Part shown: positions 40,729-49,671 of the stretch, one piece after another
How the letters are laid out: each line of letters starts with the position of its first letter
How positions within the stretch are numbered: the stretch's first letter is position 1
DNA from: JAJRTA01 sp965603125
GTDB taxonomy: Bacteria; Zixibacteria; MSB-5A5; GN15; FEB-12
NCBI GenBank assembly: GCA_965603125.1
Contig: CBFDBU010000003.1
Coordinates: 1 to 64,000 of the forward strand
Length of the DNA stretch: 64,000 nt
Direction of reading: 5' to 3'
Position numbers and translations under genes: made by a program
The notes under the pieces: model-generated
Databases searched by the model: none
What the model was told of the DNA's origin: nothing
What the model saw: only the letters and a program-made list of their open reading frames with translations

Positions 40729-42318
40729 TCAGTTGGGGAGCAGTTTACAGGCTCCGGCCTCCGGCAGCACGCCGCCCATCAGGTCCCGCCGGAACCTGAT
40801 GGCAAGACGGCCCAGGTCGGGCCGGTAGTAGTCCTCGGACGGCGTGATTCCCCAGATATATTTGGCCACCAGTTGATTGGTGGCGTAGTCGTACAGGCCG
40901 GCCTCGTTCTTGTCGAAGCGAACTCCAAAGCGGAAGCCCTCGAACGGCAACTCCCCCCAATACTGCTCTTCAAACATGGCGCACCTTTCCCCGGCCAGTC
41001 GCTCGTCAGGCCCGAAAAGCAGGTTGCCCTTCACGCCATCGCCCCCGTCAGCCGAGAATTCGAAAGCTATCCACCGATCGTCGCCGATGACCCGGAAAGA
41101 GCCGTTATCCAGAAGTACTTCTCCTTCCGCCAGGGATCCGGGCAACACCACGGCCTGCTCGGCAAGAACCTTCTCAATGTGAGCCTCAAAGCCGGTTACC
41201 AGTGTCGTCCAGTCGTCAAAGCCGGTAGCCACGACCAATGCCTTGCGGACAGTGTCCTCGGTCATGGCGGCGACGTTTTCGCTGCTGCCGGACAGATCCA
41301 GGTACAGCTTCAGGAAGTTGTCACGGCCCAGTTGGTCAATCATGAAACCGGTAAAAAGTCCGGCCAGCGGGTAGGATATGTCGGCGCCGGAATTGGTCTC
41401 GAAAGCAGTTATGGTCAGCAGGGAGTCAAGCTCCACGATGTCTTCGCGATAGAGAAAGCAACCCAGGTCTATGAGCGCCGAAGGAGTCTTCCCCCACCGA
41501 CCGCCGTAGTGAACCGCCAGTCCCTCCCGCAGCAAGGGCTGGGTATAGAGCGGAAGTCGCCGGAGCTTGTAGTTCACCAGGAAACGGACCAGTTCATGGA
41601 AGTGCGGAAAGAAGCTGGAGATAACGTCGTTGGAGGCCGGGTCGAAAACACCCTTGGACAAGCGACCGGTAATCTGCAGCACGGTCGAATCGGATCGGCA
41701 ATAGAAGTATTCGATCTTCTTTTGGGCCAGCGTTTCAACCTCCGACCCGGAGAGGCCCAGCGAGTCGGCGATTCGCTCCAGGAACCGATCAGCTTCGTCC
41801 AGAATCAGCGGATGCAGATAGGTCGCCACGGCCGGATCGGTGTGAACGCGCAGGTAGCGGCTTTCGCGCACCGGCCACCCCCGGCAATAGTAGTCCTGCC
41901 CGTAGCAGAGCCAGAAGTACTTCCCGTCATGGTAGAAGTAGTAATCATGCTCCACTAACTCACCGTTGATGATGTGGGAGTAATGCAGCTTGGAGAATGG
42001 GCTGATCGGCAGTTGAGTAACATTCTTGACCGAGGGCACCAGGTGGTCGCGCATCAGCGGTATATTGCGCACGATCGGTGACAGGCAGTCGGTCTTCAGC
42101 GGGATGTCCGTATACTCAATGCCGAAACGACAGGAGCGCTCCATGGAGGGTCCATGCCAAAGATGCCGGGCCGATTCGATGTTTCCGGACACCAGCAGGT
42201 CAAAGTACTCTGTCAGAACCGGTGTGGCGTTCTCGGCTGCTGCCGATCCGCAACAGAGAAAGGCAAGTCCTCCCACTATTGCCGCGACCGCAGCGGATCG
42301 GGTTGCTCGAAATCTCAT
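40729..42318 (-). CDS. Exported gluzincin-like protein without the zinc-binding motif
   Basis: This 529-residue protein has a signal peptide (MRFRATRSAAVAAIVGGLAFLCCGSAAAEN). Around residue 240 it reads HFHELVRFLVNY, then about 20 residues later LREGLAVHYGG. M1/MA-type peptidases have HEXXH, then EGLA in a similar place. Here the second His of HEXXH is Arg (H241-E242-x-x-R245), while the downstream Glu (E265) remains. The first third (about 30-180) includes a Cys pair in CRFG and YYCRG. It may bind rather than cut peptides, or be an inactive relative. Confidence 0.72.
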   Translation of the reverse strand: MRFRATRSAAVAAIVGGLAFLCCGSAAAENATPVLTEYFDLLVSGNIESARHLWHGPSMERSCRFGIEYTDIPLKTDCLSPIVRNIPLMRDHLVPSVKNVTQLPISPFSKLHYSHIINGELVEHDYYFYHDGKYFWLCYGQDYYCRGWPVRESRYLRVHTDPAVATYLHPLILDEADRFLERIADSLGLSGSEVETLAQKKIEYFYCRSDSTVLQITGRLSKGVFDPASNDVISSFFPHFHELVRFLVNYKLRRLPLYTQPLLREGLAVHYGGRWGKTPSALIDLGCFLYREDIVELDSLLTITAFETNSGADISYPLAGLFTGFMIDQLGRDNFLKLYLDLSGSSENVAAMTEDTVRKALVVATGFDDWTTLVTGFEAHIEKVLAEQAVVLPGSLAEGEVLLDNGSFRVIGDDRWIAFEFSADGGDGVKGNLLFGPDERLAGERCAMFEEQYWGELPFEGFRFGVRFDKNEAGLYDYATNQLVAKYIWGITPSEDYYRPDLGRLAIRFRRDLMGGVLPEAGACKLLPN

Positions 42319-42775
42319 AGCCGTGATCTCCTGTAACTGCTGCGCGTTTGTTCCGCCGGAATATTGCCCATTTTATTTGCTCTGTCCAGTTCCGCCTCAA
42401 AAAAACGTTGGGCTCAGCCGGGTGCCCGGAAAACGGCCAGAAACGTGCCAAAACCTGGCTCCACTCAATGTTGGGTCTGGGATTTTGGCCGTAAGCTGAC
42501 GGTTAAGGTCGCGGCGTTCTTCTCGCTTTTCTTCTTTCAGTTCGCGGACACCGGATCCCCCGACGAATGAGCGCGCTGGTCTACCATACTCGGGATCACC
42601 AGCCCCTCCCCGAGTCTTACCGCTCCGTTCCGCGAAGCACGTAATGCAGGCTATGAGCAGGGTTTGATCGCGAGTTCATAAACCGAGTCGCTGAGCCAAG
42701 TTTATCAGAACCAAAACTGCCCCTTTTCGTATGCTTTATTGATAGTTGGAATTAACACTCTTGTCGCTGAAGATT
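42319..42775. other. 457-bp spacer with one copy of a direct repeat
   Basis: No gene is supported. The region holds the first copy of the ~51-bp direct repeat (42398-42450), whose other copy lies beyond the SpoIIE-type gene. Apart from this I see no strong hairpin or promoter. Confidence 0.6.
42398..42450 (+). repeat. ~51-bp direct repeat, copy A
   Basis: Matches 43961-44011 in the same orientation (shared cores TTGGGCTCAGCC, GGTGCCCGGAAAA and CAGAAACGTGCCA, with few mismatches and one indel in the A-run). The two copies bracket the zinc-finger/SpoIIE gene. Confidence 0.75.
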
Positions 42776-43786
42776 ATGCAAGTTTCCGACCTCGAGCATT
42801 TCAGAGATTTGCTGGATGAACGCAAGCAGGCCCTTGCGGAATGGCTGAACTCTGCTGCGTCGGTACGCCGCGACGATATCAAGAATGTACAACTTCTTCT
42901 GACGCAAATCAAAGATGCACTCGACCGAGTCGACAACCTATCTTATGGAGATTGTTCGATATGTCACGGCGAAATAGAACTCCACAGATTAGAGGTACAG
43001 CCCGCTAGGCGCGTATGTCTTGACTGTATCACTGATGACGAAAAGACGGCGCTGGAAGAGGACTTGTATCTGGCCAGCAAGATTCATCGGGCGCTTCTGC
43101 CACAAGCCATACCGGAGATCGGGGGATTCGAAGTGGGCGTACGGACGCGGGCAGCAAGAGACATCGGCGGTGATTATTTCGATTTTCTCCCGGATGCCAA
43201 CGGCCTCAGGTCTCGGGTCGTCATCGGTGATGCTATGGGCAAAGGTATGCCCGCCGGTCTCCTCATGTCAAACCTCCAGGGTGCACTTCGCATCCTATCA
43301 TCAGAGGTCGGTTCACCCAGCTCGCTCATGACAAGACTGAATCAGTGGCTTTGTCGTAATGTGCCCATAACGAAATTCGTATCATTGCTTTGCGTGAGCT
43401 TGGAACCGGCGAGTGATAGCGAGACTCGTCTTGTTTACGCAAATGCCGGCCATTGTCCACCGATCTTGATGCGGAGTGAGGGTTCCGTTGAACGGCTTGA
43501 AGCGACGGGTGGTGTTTTGGGTGTCCACGAAGGATTCACATATGAAGAACGCAGTGTGGCTCTTTTTCCCGGAGATATTCTGACGCTCTACACCGACGGC
43601 ATTACAGAGATGGTGAACACACGGGGGGAGATGTTCGAAGAAGAGCGCCTGATCCAGTTTCTCTCTCGCCATCGCACAGATTCGACCGAGGCCATTGTTG
43701 ACAAATTGATTGAAGAAGCTCTGGACTTCTCGGGCAATTCACAGGCAGACGATGACTTAACAGTCATAGTTCTGCTTAAGAGATAG
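42776..43786 (+). CDS. DksA/TraR-type zinc finger fused to SpoIIE/RsbU phosphatase
   Basis: This 336-residue protein joins two parts. The N-terminal ~95 residues form a coiled coil (EHFRDLLDERKQALAEWL) with a four-Cys zinc knuckle C60-x2-C63...C81-x2-C84 (YGDCSICHGE, RRVCLDC), the DksA/TraR layout. The rest is a PP2C-type SpoIIE/RsbU phosphatase (DIGGDYFDF, GDAMGKGMPAG, TDGITEM, DDDLTVIVL), the class that dephosphorylates anti-anti-sigma factors. The Asp residues that bind Mn/Mg are present. A TTG start 10 codons upstream is possible, but I take ATG 42776. The pairing is unusual, since DksA-type zinc fingers bind RNA polymerase. Confidence 0.88.
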   Translation: MQVSDLEHFRDLLDERKQALAEWLNSAASVRRDDIKNVQLLLTQIKDALDRVDNLSYGDCSICHGEIELHRLEVQPARRVCLDCITDDEKTALEEDLYLASKIHRALLPQAIPEIGGFEVGVRTRAARDIGGDYFDFLPDANGLRSRVVIGDAMGKGMPAGLLMSNLQGALRILSSEVGSPSSLMTRLNQWLCRNVPITKFVSLLCVSLEPASDSETRLVYANAGHCPPILMRSEGSVERLEATGGVLGVHEGFTYEERSVALFPGDILTLYTDGITEMVNTRGEMFEEERLIQFLSRHRTDSTEAIVDKLIEEALDFSGNSQADDDLTVIVLLKR

Positions 43787-43960
43787 CAACCACCGATACA
43801 TCTGAGCTGAACCGCCTGCTAACATGCGGATCGCCGTTAAGTCCCCCCGCGTAAAGACCCACATGCGAACGAGCGGAGAATCCCCGTACGTTATTGGTGT
43901 ACCAGCCATTGAGCTCCGTGATCCCGGAGGGAATGGCCCTTCTCACATGCCCAGGACCCC

Positions 43961-44011
43961 CAAAAAGGTTGGGCTCAGCCAGGTGCCCGGAAAATGGACA
44001 GAAACGTGCCA
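43961..44011 (+). repeat. ~51-bp direct repeat, copy B
   Basis: Second copy of the repeat at 42398-42450, same orientation, 1.56 kb downstream across the zinc-finger/SpoIIE gene. Confidence 0.75.
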
Positions 44012-44259
44012 GATGCTGCCATTGCTCCCCTTCAGAACACGTCATTACACGCTAATCCTACCTGCCGCCAAGGACGCTCTCAGTCGGCAACTTACGGCAT
44101 CTCTGGCGGCCGAAGACTGTGCTAAACTGTGATGTATGAGTCCCGAGAGAAAATTATCCGGAGGCTCACTGTTGTCTGTACTCTGCCTTGCCGGAGGCGT
44201 GCGTTATTCGTCACAATACACGGAGACCCGGGCGTCGCCTTGTGCAAGTGAGAATTACC

Positions 44260-44288
44260 TTGACAACCTAGCCCTTTTGGGCTATGTT
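44260..44288 (+). promoter_or_regulatory. Sigma-70 type promoter with palindromic spacer
   Basis: TTGACA (44260-44265), 17 bases, TATGTT (44283-44288). The spacer contains TAGCCC-TTTT-GGGCTA (44269-44284), a perfect 6-bp inverted repeat that overlaps the -10. This would suit an operator that blocks polymerase. The gene start is about 285 bases downstream, so a long leader is predicted. Confidence 0.5.
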
Positions 44289-44578
44289 TATTTGAAAGGG
44301 CCAGCCGCTAATGTAGGGGTTCTATGAAGAGTTCAGTTCTTGTCATTGAAGGGATGCTGTACGACTGAGTCTGTAGTCACCATTCACGCTCCAGCAGATC
44401 AGCTGACGATTCAGGTGGGTGTTGATGCGGCAGGGGCGAGCGACACAGTCTTGGTGGCGCTGGAAATCTATACCGAAGTGGCGGCGAAATACTGTTGAGG
44501 GATCACGGATATGCGATTCAAGCGTGAAACTACAGGAGAAGGTTGGGAATTATGAGATTTCTTGAAAGGTGTAATTGT

Positions 44579-47500
44579 ATGACAAGGAGAATTTCAATAG
44601 CGCTGATGCTCTCCTTACTGGTGGTGGCTTTCCTGACGACGCAGGTGGGCGCTTCCGAGAAACCGGTTGAGGAGCGAAAGGTGCTCAATCCTCTTATCAA
44701 CAGGGTGGAGATGTACTCTTTCCCTGATGAGCAAGATTTCTCCGTTTCGACCGGCAGGGACATGCCGGCTCGGTCCCTGGGCGGGACTGACAAGCTCGGC
44801 GTGTCGCCGGGTGTGAAGGTTGGTGAGACCTGGTACGACAAGCAACGTAACGGCTCGATGCGCCGTATGATTAACTGGGGCTGGGGTCCCGATCTGGGTG
44901 ACGGCAAGGCTCATGGTTTCGGGGTACACTTCTGTTGGACTCACTTGGGGAGTCCGACTCTTGTAGACCGTCATATGTACTACAACTGCTACATGGGCAT
45001 GACCGGCGTCCAGCTTCAACCAGGCATCGGTGTGTCCGTTCAACCTCCGGGTGAGTATGCCGGCTATGGTGGTCTTGATGTGACCCAGATACTTCGTACC
45101 GAGGATGACGGCCAGGGCGGGCTTGATTCAATTCAGGCTGCAAACCAGGCTGTCATCGTCTGCCACAACAACCAGAGTGGCGGATACGGTGGACATGTGT
45201 ACTACGATGCCGGACCGATGTGGGGCGATTTCACTCTCTCCTCACGCATACCTGACAGTGTGCAGGAGTATGGGGCTTCGGCCGGGCAGGTAGCTATCTG
45301 GCCGGCCATGCGGTATCACGATGTGCCCGGGCAGATTCCGGTGACGCATGTTATCGGGCAGGTATCCAATCCTAACGCGGGTGACCCACAGGCGATCTAC
45401 TATTTCCGCAAGGAGGGTGTCGGCCCGGATGGCGCCTGGGATTATCCGCCTTACGTGGTCGACACCGTTTATGATATCTCTCAGGATGTGGCCTGCTCCA
45501 TGACCAACGGCAAGATGGCCCTGGTCTGGACGGGCAACCTGCCCAATGACGGTGACTGCGACACCTGTTCCGGTACCTCGCCCTTTGTCCAGCTGGACAA
45601 TGATATCTACTACCAGATTTCGGACAACTACGGCGCTGACTTCAATCCTCGTGTTAACGTGACCAAGAACGTTGACGGTGAGGCTGGTTTCCGTGCTTAC
45701 ACCGACCTGTCAGCCCTGATCACGCAGGATGCAGCCAACGGCGTAAACGCTCTGCATATTGGCTGGAGCGGTCGTGTCTGGCCGGCTGACGCCCTCACTG
45801 GTGGTTTCATCGGCCTGAACTGCCGTATGTTCCACTGGGGTGAGAACCTGGGGACTGGAGGTTTCGACGGGCCTGACCCGCAGACTGACAACGCCATCAT
45901 TCGTACCGCCGGGAACCTGGACTGGAACCAAACGACCTGTAACGGTGGCGCCTGGCAGATGAATGGTTCCAAGATGACCATTTCCGAGTGCAACGGCAGG
46001 TTGTACTACCTGTGGGTGCAGTTCAACGATCCCAATATTATGATGGACGACTGTGCTGAGCGTGGCATGACTGGTGCGGACGTGGTTGGTTCTGCCAACG
46101 GTGAGTTGTACCTGGCTGTTTCGGACGATGGTGGTCTGACCTGGGATCTACCTCGTAATCTGACCAACTCGCACACACCGCACTGTGACCCCACCATCGG
46201 CACTCGCTGTGAGTCTGATCACTATCCGTCGATGGCGCGTTTTGGCACCAATACTGTCGGCCAGGACATGTCGGGAGCGGAGGTATTGATCCCTGCCGGT
46301 GGTTCAGACAACGGCTGGTATCTTGACGTTCAGTATATCAACGATCCGGATCCGGGTAGTGTCATTTCGGATGAAGGCACGTGGCAATTGGCAGACGTTC
46401 TGTGGTTCCGCCTGGCCTGTGTACAGCCGGAGCCGATGCCTCTGCTGGTGCCGACATGGACCTCGATTGGTTTCCCCTCCTGGAGCCGTCATGGCGTGAT
46501 CCATGACACCGACCTGGTGCTGGCGAACATGGGTAACTCGGCTGCTACCTTCACGGTGGGAATCGAAGAAGACACAGGGCCTGCCGGCTGGCTGGCTGTA
46601 TCCGCCGAATTGCAAGGTACTGTCAACGTTCCGTCAGGTCTTGAAGGTACCTTGACCGGTACGGTGTACATCAACGCCCTAGGTGCTGCTGGAGTAAACA
46701 ATCCGGGCACAATTCACTATCTTGCCGGCCGTCTGATCCTGGAAGGTAACCATGTGTCCAGTCCCGACACTCTTGAGATTGAACACTGGGTTACTGATAC
46801 GGTTATCACACCTGTCTGGGATACCATCTATGCCGGCAGCGGCAGCAAGTACAATGCCTGCATGGCTCTGACTGTCGCCAACAACGGCAACTGGGGTCAC
46901 CAGGGTATCGGACATGTCAACATGGACTACTATGACTATGGTGATTGCGACGACGCCGAGGAATACAGCGAGGGCGACACCATTCCGGGTGATGCCACGA
47001 TCTACGTCTACGACGCCTCACCGGTGATCTGCTGGATGGATGCGACCGATACGGTTCGCTGCAACTGGTCGATCTTTGGCGACGGTTACATCTCTGATAA
47101 CGGCCTCCTCCCCTGGAGCCACACGCCACCGGAAGATATGGGCGACTACGAGGTCTTCCAGTCCTCGTTCGTGACACGTGACACTGGTATCATGTTTGAG
47201 AAGCAGTGGATTGCGCCGCGCGCGGCGGTGGATAGTTGTCACTTCCTGATTCAGTATCTGAGGATCTATTCCTACGACGGGGAGACGCACGAAGGTCTGG
47301 CCATTGGTGAGGCAATCGACTGGGATATTCCCTCCGACTCGGCGTTTCGTAATCGTTCCGGTTTCGATCCCAACCTCAGCCTGATCTATCAGCAAGGGTC
47401 TGAATACAATCAGGACGATGCCTACGAGTGCATGGACAACGATGATCGTTACGGCGGCATTGAGCTGCTGAAGATCATCGAGAGCGGCGAGCCGGCAGGT

Positions 47501-48322
47501 GTGCAGTACGGCTGCTACACGTCCGACAACTCGACCCAGGCCTATCCGACCGGAGGGTTCGTTCCGGATTCGATCTACAAGTACATGATCAACAGTGTAG
47601 GCTGTGTAATCTCAGATTCGGTTGACGCCGATCTGTACTCGGTGATGACGTTTCGCTGGGATTACACCCTTGCCCCGGGTGACACGTTAGAGGTCTACAA
47701 GTGCTTGATCACGAGTAATGTTGACTATGCGGCCTTTATCGCTGATGCCGAGGCCTGCCATCGCTGGTATGCGAATCACTTGGAGCCGAACTGGCCGCCG
47801 GAGTTGATCCCGATCAATCCAGGTGGAGAGCCAATCATATTCGAGGTTGACGCTGAGAACACGATCAATGTCTCGGCCAGCGATCCTAATAGATACGATG
47901 AAATTAAGCTGACTGCCGTTCCGAATCCGGCCATACCTGGTCATGAGTGGACGGATAACGGAGACGGCACCGGTGAATTCACTTGGACACCCATGATGGA
48001 GGACGTTGGTCTCTACACCATCACGTTCACGGCTGACGACGGGCAGGGCCGAGCTACCGACTTCGAGGATGTCGAGGTCGAGGTGGTAGTCGCCGGCTGC
48101 TGTGTCATCCGTGGTGACATCGACCACAGCGGAGTCCTCCCGATAGACATCGCGGACCTGGTGTATCTCGTCGACTACATGTTCAACTCCGGACCTGAGC
48201 CTGAGTGCCCGGAGGAGGGAAACGTGGATGCGATTGGTGGCGAGTTGATCGATATTGCCGACCTGGTCTACCTGGTAGACTTCATGTTCAACCAGGGGCC
48301 GGCACCGGTCGCTTGTCCCTAG
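44579..48322 (+). CDS. Large secreted protein with C-terminal dockerin-like repeats
   Basis: The 1,247-residue form starts at ATG 44579 (AAAGGTG upstream), giving a clean signal peptide with an Arg pair (MTRRISIALMLSLLVVAFLTTQVGA). In-frame starts at 44543 and 44552 are alternatives. The body is a very long beta-rich, Asp/Gly-rich module with sparse Cys (for example CDTCSG, CAERG). From about residue 1,060 an Ig/cadherin-like segment appears (NINVSASDPNRYDEIKL-type, EFTWTPMMEDVG). The last 70 residues hold two Ca-binding-type dockerin repeats, GDIDHSG...DIADLVYLVDYMFN and ...LIDIADLVYLVDFMFN. No cohesin gene is in the window. It may be a surface, extracellular-matrix or degradative protein. 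Confidence 0.88.
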   Translation: MTRRISIALMLSLLVVAFLTTQVGASEKPVEERKVLNPLINRVEMYSFPDEQDFSVSTGRDMPARSLGGTDKLGVSPGVKVGETWYDKQRNGSMRRMINWGWGPDLGDGKAHGFGVHFCWTHLGSPTLVDRHMYYNCYMGMTGVQLQPGIGVSVQPPGEYAGYGGLDVTQILRTEDDGQGGLDSIQAANQAVIVCHNNQSGGYGGHVYYDAGPMWGDFTLSSRIPDSVQEYGASAGQVAIWPAMRYHDVPGQIPVTHVIGQVSNPNAGDPQAIYYFRKEGVGPDGAWDYPPYVVDTVYDISQDVACSMTNGKMALVWTGNLPNDGDCDTCSGTSPFVQLDNDIYYQISDNYGADFNPRVNVTKNVDGEAGFRAYTDLSALITQDAANGVNALHIGWSGRVWPADALTGGFIGLNCRMFHWGENLGTGGFDGPDPQTDNAIIRTAGNLDWNQTTCNGGAWQMNGSKMTISECNGRLYYLWVQFNDPNIMMDDCAERGMTGADVVGSANGELYLAVSDDGGLTWDLPRNLTNSHTPHCDPTIGTRCESDHYPSMARFGTNTVGQDMSGAEVLIPAGGSDNGWYLDVQYINDPDPGSVISDEGTWQLADVLWFRLACVQPEPMPLLVPTWTSIGFPSWSRHGVIHDTDLVLANMGNSAATFTVGIEEDTGPAGWLAVSAELQGTVNVPSGLEGTLTGTVYINALGAAGVNNPGTIHYLAGRLILEGNHVSSPDTLEIEHWVTDTVITPVWDTIYAGSGSKYNACMALTVANNGNWGHQGIGHVNMDYYDYGDCDDAEEYSEGDTIPGDATIYVYDASPVICWMDATDTVRCNWSIFGDGYISDNGLLPWSHTPPEDMGDYEVFQSSFVTRDTGIMFEKQWIAPRAAVDSCHFLIQYLRIYSYDGETHEGLAIGEAIDWDIPSDSAFRNRSGFDPNLSLIYQQGSEYNQDDAYECMDNDDRYGGIELLKIIESGEPAGVQYGCYTSDNSTQAYPTGGFVPDSIYKYMINSVGCVISDSVDADLYSVMTFRWDYTLAPGDTLEVYKCLITSNVDYAAFIADAEACHRWYANHLEPNWPPELIPINPGGEPIIFEVDAENTINVSASDPNRYDEIKLTAVPNPAIPGHEWTDNGDGTGEFTWTPMMEDVGLYTITFTADDGQGRATDFEDVEVEVVVAGCCVIRGDIDHSGVLPIDIADLVYLVDYMFNSGPEPECPEEGNVDAIGGELIDIADLVYLVDFMFNQGPAPVACP
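48319..48322. repeat. Left 4-bp target duplication CTAG of the IS element
   Basis: CTAG stands immediately left of the IS and again at 49668-49671. The TAG of this copy is also the stop codon of the dockerin gene. IS5-family elements duplicate 4 bp of YTAR, and CTAG fits. Confidence 0.75.
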
Positions 48323-49667
48323 GAGCTTGTTGAAAAACTCGTTGTTTTTAGCTGAGTGTAATGAATGTTCCGTGTATCCTTCGGGAGTAGAATAACTCTC
48401 CAGCGAGAGGTTCGGAAGATGCGCGGCACAGATGATGATCAACAGGCGATGTTCAGTTATGTATCCTTGGAATCCCGTGTTCCCGAGGACCACCCTTTGC
48501 GTTCGATTCGTCGGATGGTAGACCGGATTCTGGCCGGTTTATCAGGTGAGTTGACCTCGATGTATTCCCATACTGGTCGCCCTTCGATAGCGCCGGAACG
48601 TCTTCTTCGGGCCTTGTTATTGCAGGTTCTGTACACGATTCGCAGTGAGCGGATGCTGATGGAGCAGTTGGATTACAACATGCTTTTTCGCTGGTTTGTG
48701 GGTTTGTCGATGGATGATGTGGTTTGGGATCATTCTACGTTCACCAAGAATCGGGATCGTTTTCTGGAGTCTGACCTGGCGGGTGCGTTTTTCTCGGGCG
48801 TTGTTTCACAGGCGGCTGAGGCCGGTCTTTTGTCTGATGAACATTTCACGGTTGACGGGACATTGATCGATGCCTGGGCCTCGATGAAGAGTTTTCGTCC
48901 GAAGGATGATAGCCACGATTCTTCCTCTGAGGGTGTTCATAATCGTTCGGTAGATTTTCATGGTGAGAAGCGTCGCAATGATACTCATGAGTCCACGACT
49001 GACCCGGATGCCCGGTTGTATCGTAAGGGGAAAGGCAAGGAATCCCGGTTGGCGTTCATGGGTCATGCTCTGATGGAGAACCGCAATGGTCTGGTGGTTG
49101 ATACGCTTCTGACTCTGGCGACCGGGAAAGCCGAGCGGGAGGCGGCCCTGGAGATGGTGTCCGGTTTGACCGGCCGGAAGCGCCTTACGTTGGGGGCAGA
49201 CAAGGCCTATGACGCTGGAGATTTGGTTAATAATCTCAGGCAACTGAACGTTACGCCTCATGTGGCGCGGAACGACAAGCGGCGCCGGTCGGCGATAGAC
49301 GGCAGGACAGTACGACATGCCGGCTATGTTGTCAGTCAACGAATGAGGAAACGAGTTGAGGAGATCTTTGGTTGGATCAAGACGGTTGGGAATCTGCGTA
49401 AGACTCGTCATCGCGGACGCCGGCGTGTGGACTGGATGTTCGCCTTTACTGCCGCCGCGTACAATCTGGTTCGTATGAGAGCCCTCTTGAAGGGATCAGT
49501 ACCATGATTCCGGGTGGAAGTATGCCCGGGGGCGTGCAACCGGGGCTGCCGGAAACGGTGAGGGACCGGTTGACCTCCGCTACGGGCCATCCGAGACAGA
49601 TCCGTTGAACGAGAAACGATAACAAAAGAGACAAATGACCCCCTAAGCGTTCTTTTTCAACAAGCTG
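48323..49667 (+). mobile_element. IS5-family insertion sequence, intact
   Basis: A 1,345-bp element bounded by matching ends, left GAGCTTGTTGAAAAA and right (reverse complement) CAGCTTGTTGAAAAA, that is a 14-bp terminal inverted repeat. Outside the ends a CTAG pair forms the target duplication. The transposase gene (48419-49507) is full length. This identification rests on end sequence, target duplication and the DDE motifs of the transposase. It was inserted at the stop codon of the dockerin gene, so the protein is not altered. Confidence 0.85.
48419..49507 (+). CDS. IS5-family transposase (DDE)
   Basis: The 362-residue transposase (the frame is open 18 codons further upstream) begins with an IS5-type domain (MFSYVSLESRVPEDHPLRSIR) and continues with the DDE core. 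The first Asp is in FTVDGTLIDAW, the second in LGADKAYDAG and the Glu in RVEEIFGWIKT, with the IS5 C-terminal pattern RKRVEEIFGWIK. SMDDVVWDHSTFTKNRDR before it is characteristic of the family. It sits inside complete ends and appears functional. A ribosome-binding site GGAAG lies directly ahead of ATG 48419. Confidence 0.9.
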   Translation: MRGTDDDQQAMFSYVSLESRVPEDHPLRSIRRMVDRILAGLSGELTSMYSHTGRPSIAPERLLRALLLQVLYTIRSERMLMEQLDYNMLFRWFVGLSMDDVVWDHSTFTKNRDRFLESDLAGAFFSGVVSQAAEAGLLSDEHFTVDGTLIDAWASMKSFRPKDDSHDSSSEGVHNRSVDFHGEKRRNDTHESTTDPDARLYRKGKGKESRLAFMGHALMENRNGLVVDTLLTLATGKAEREAALEMVSGLTGRKRLTLGADKAYDAGDLVNNLRQLNVTPHVARNDKRRRSAIDGRTVRHAGYVVSQRMRKRVEEIFGWIKTVGNLRKTRHRGRRRVDWMFAFTAAAYNLVRMRALLKGSVP

Positions 49668-49671
49668 CTAG
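49668..49671. repeat. Right 4-bp target duplication CTAG
   Basis: Matches the left copy at 48319-48322 and completes the IS5-family insertion signature. Confidence 0.75.

Larger units (their letters stand above)
43787..44578. other. 792-bp spacer: repeat copy, promoter, decayed sequence
   Basis: The second copy of the direct repeat (43961-44011) comes first. A short frame at 44136-44327 has no family sequence and is not accepted. A promoter lies at 44260-44288. The stretch 44375-44500 contains a protein-like frame without a start (VTIHAPADQLTIQVGVDAAG), which looks like a decayed gene piece. Confidence 0.5.

Noticed and set aside
40669..41958. Plus-strand 429-residue frame opposite the exported pseudo-peptidase
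   Set aside because: Mirror frame in a GC-rich gene. The minus-strand gene has a signal peptide and family motifs and is clearly the real one.
44136..44327. Plus-strand 63-residue frame upstream of the dockerin gene
   Set aside because: No family pattern, and its 3' half overlaps the promoter at 44260-44288.
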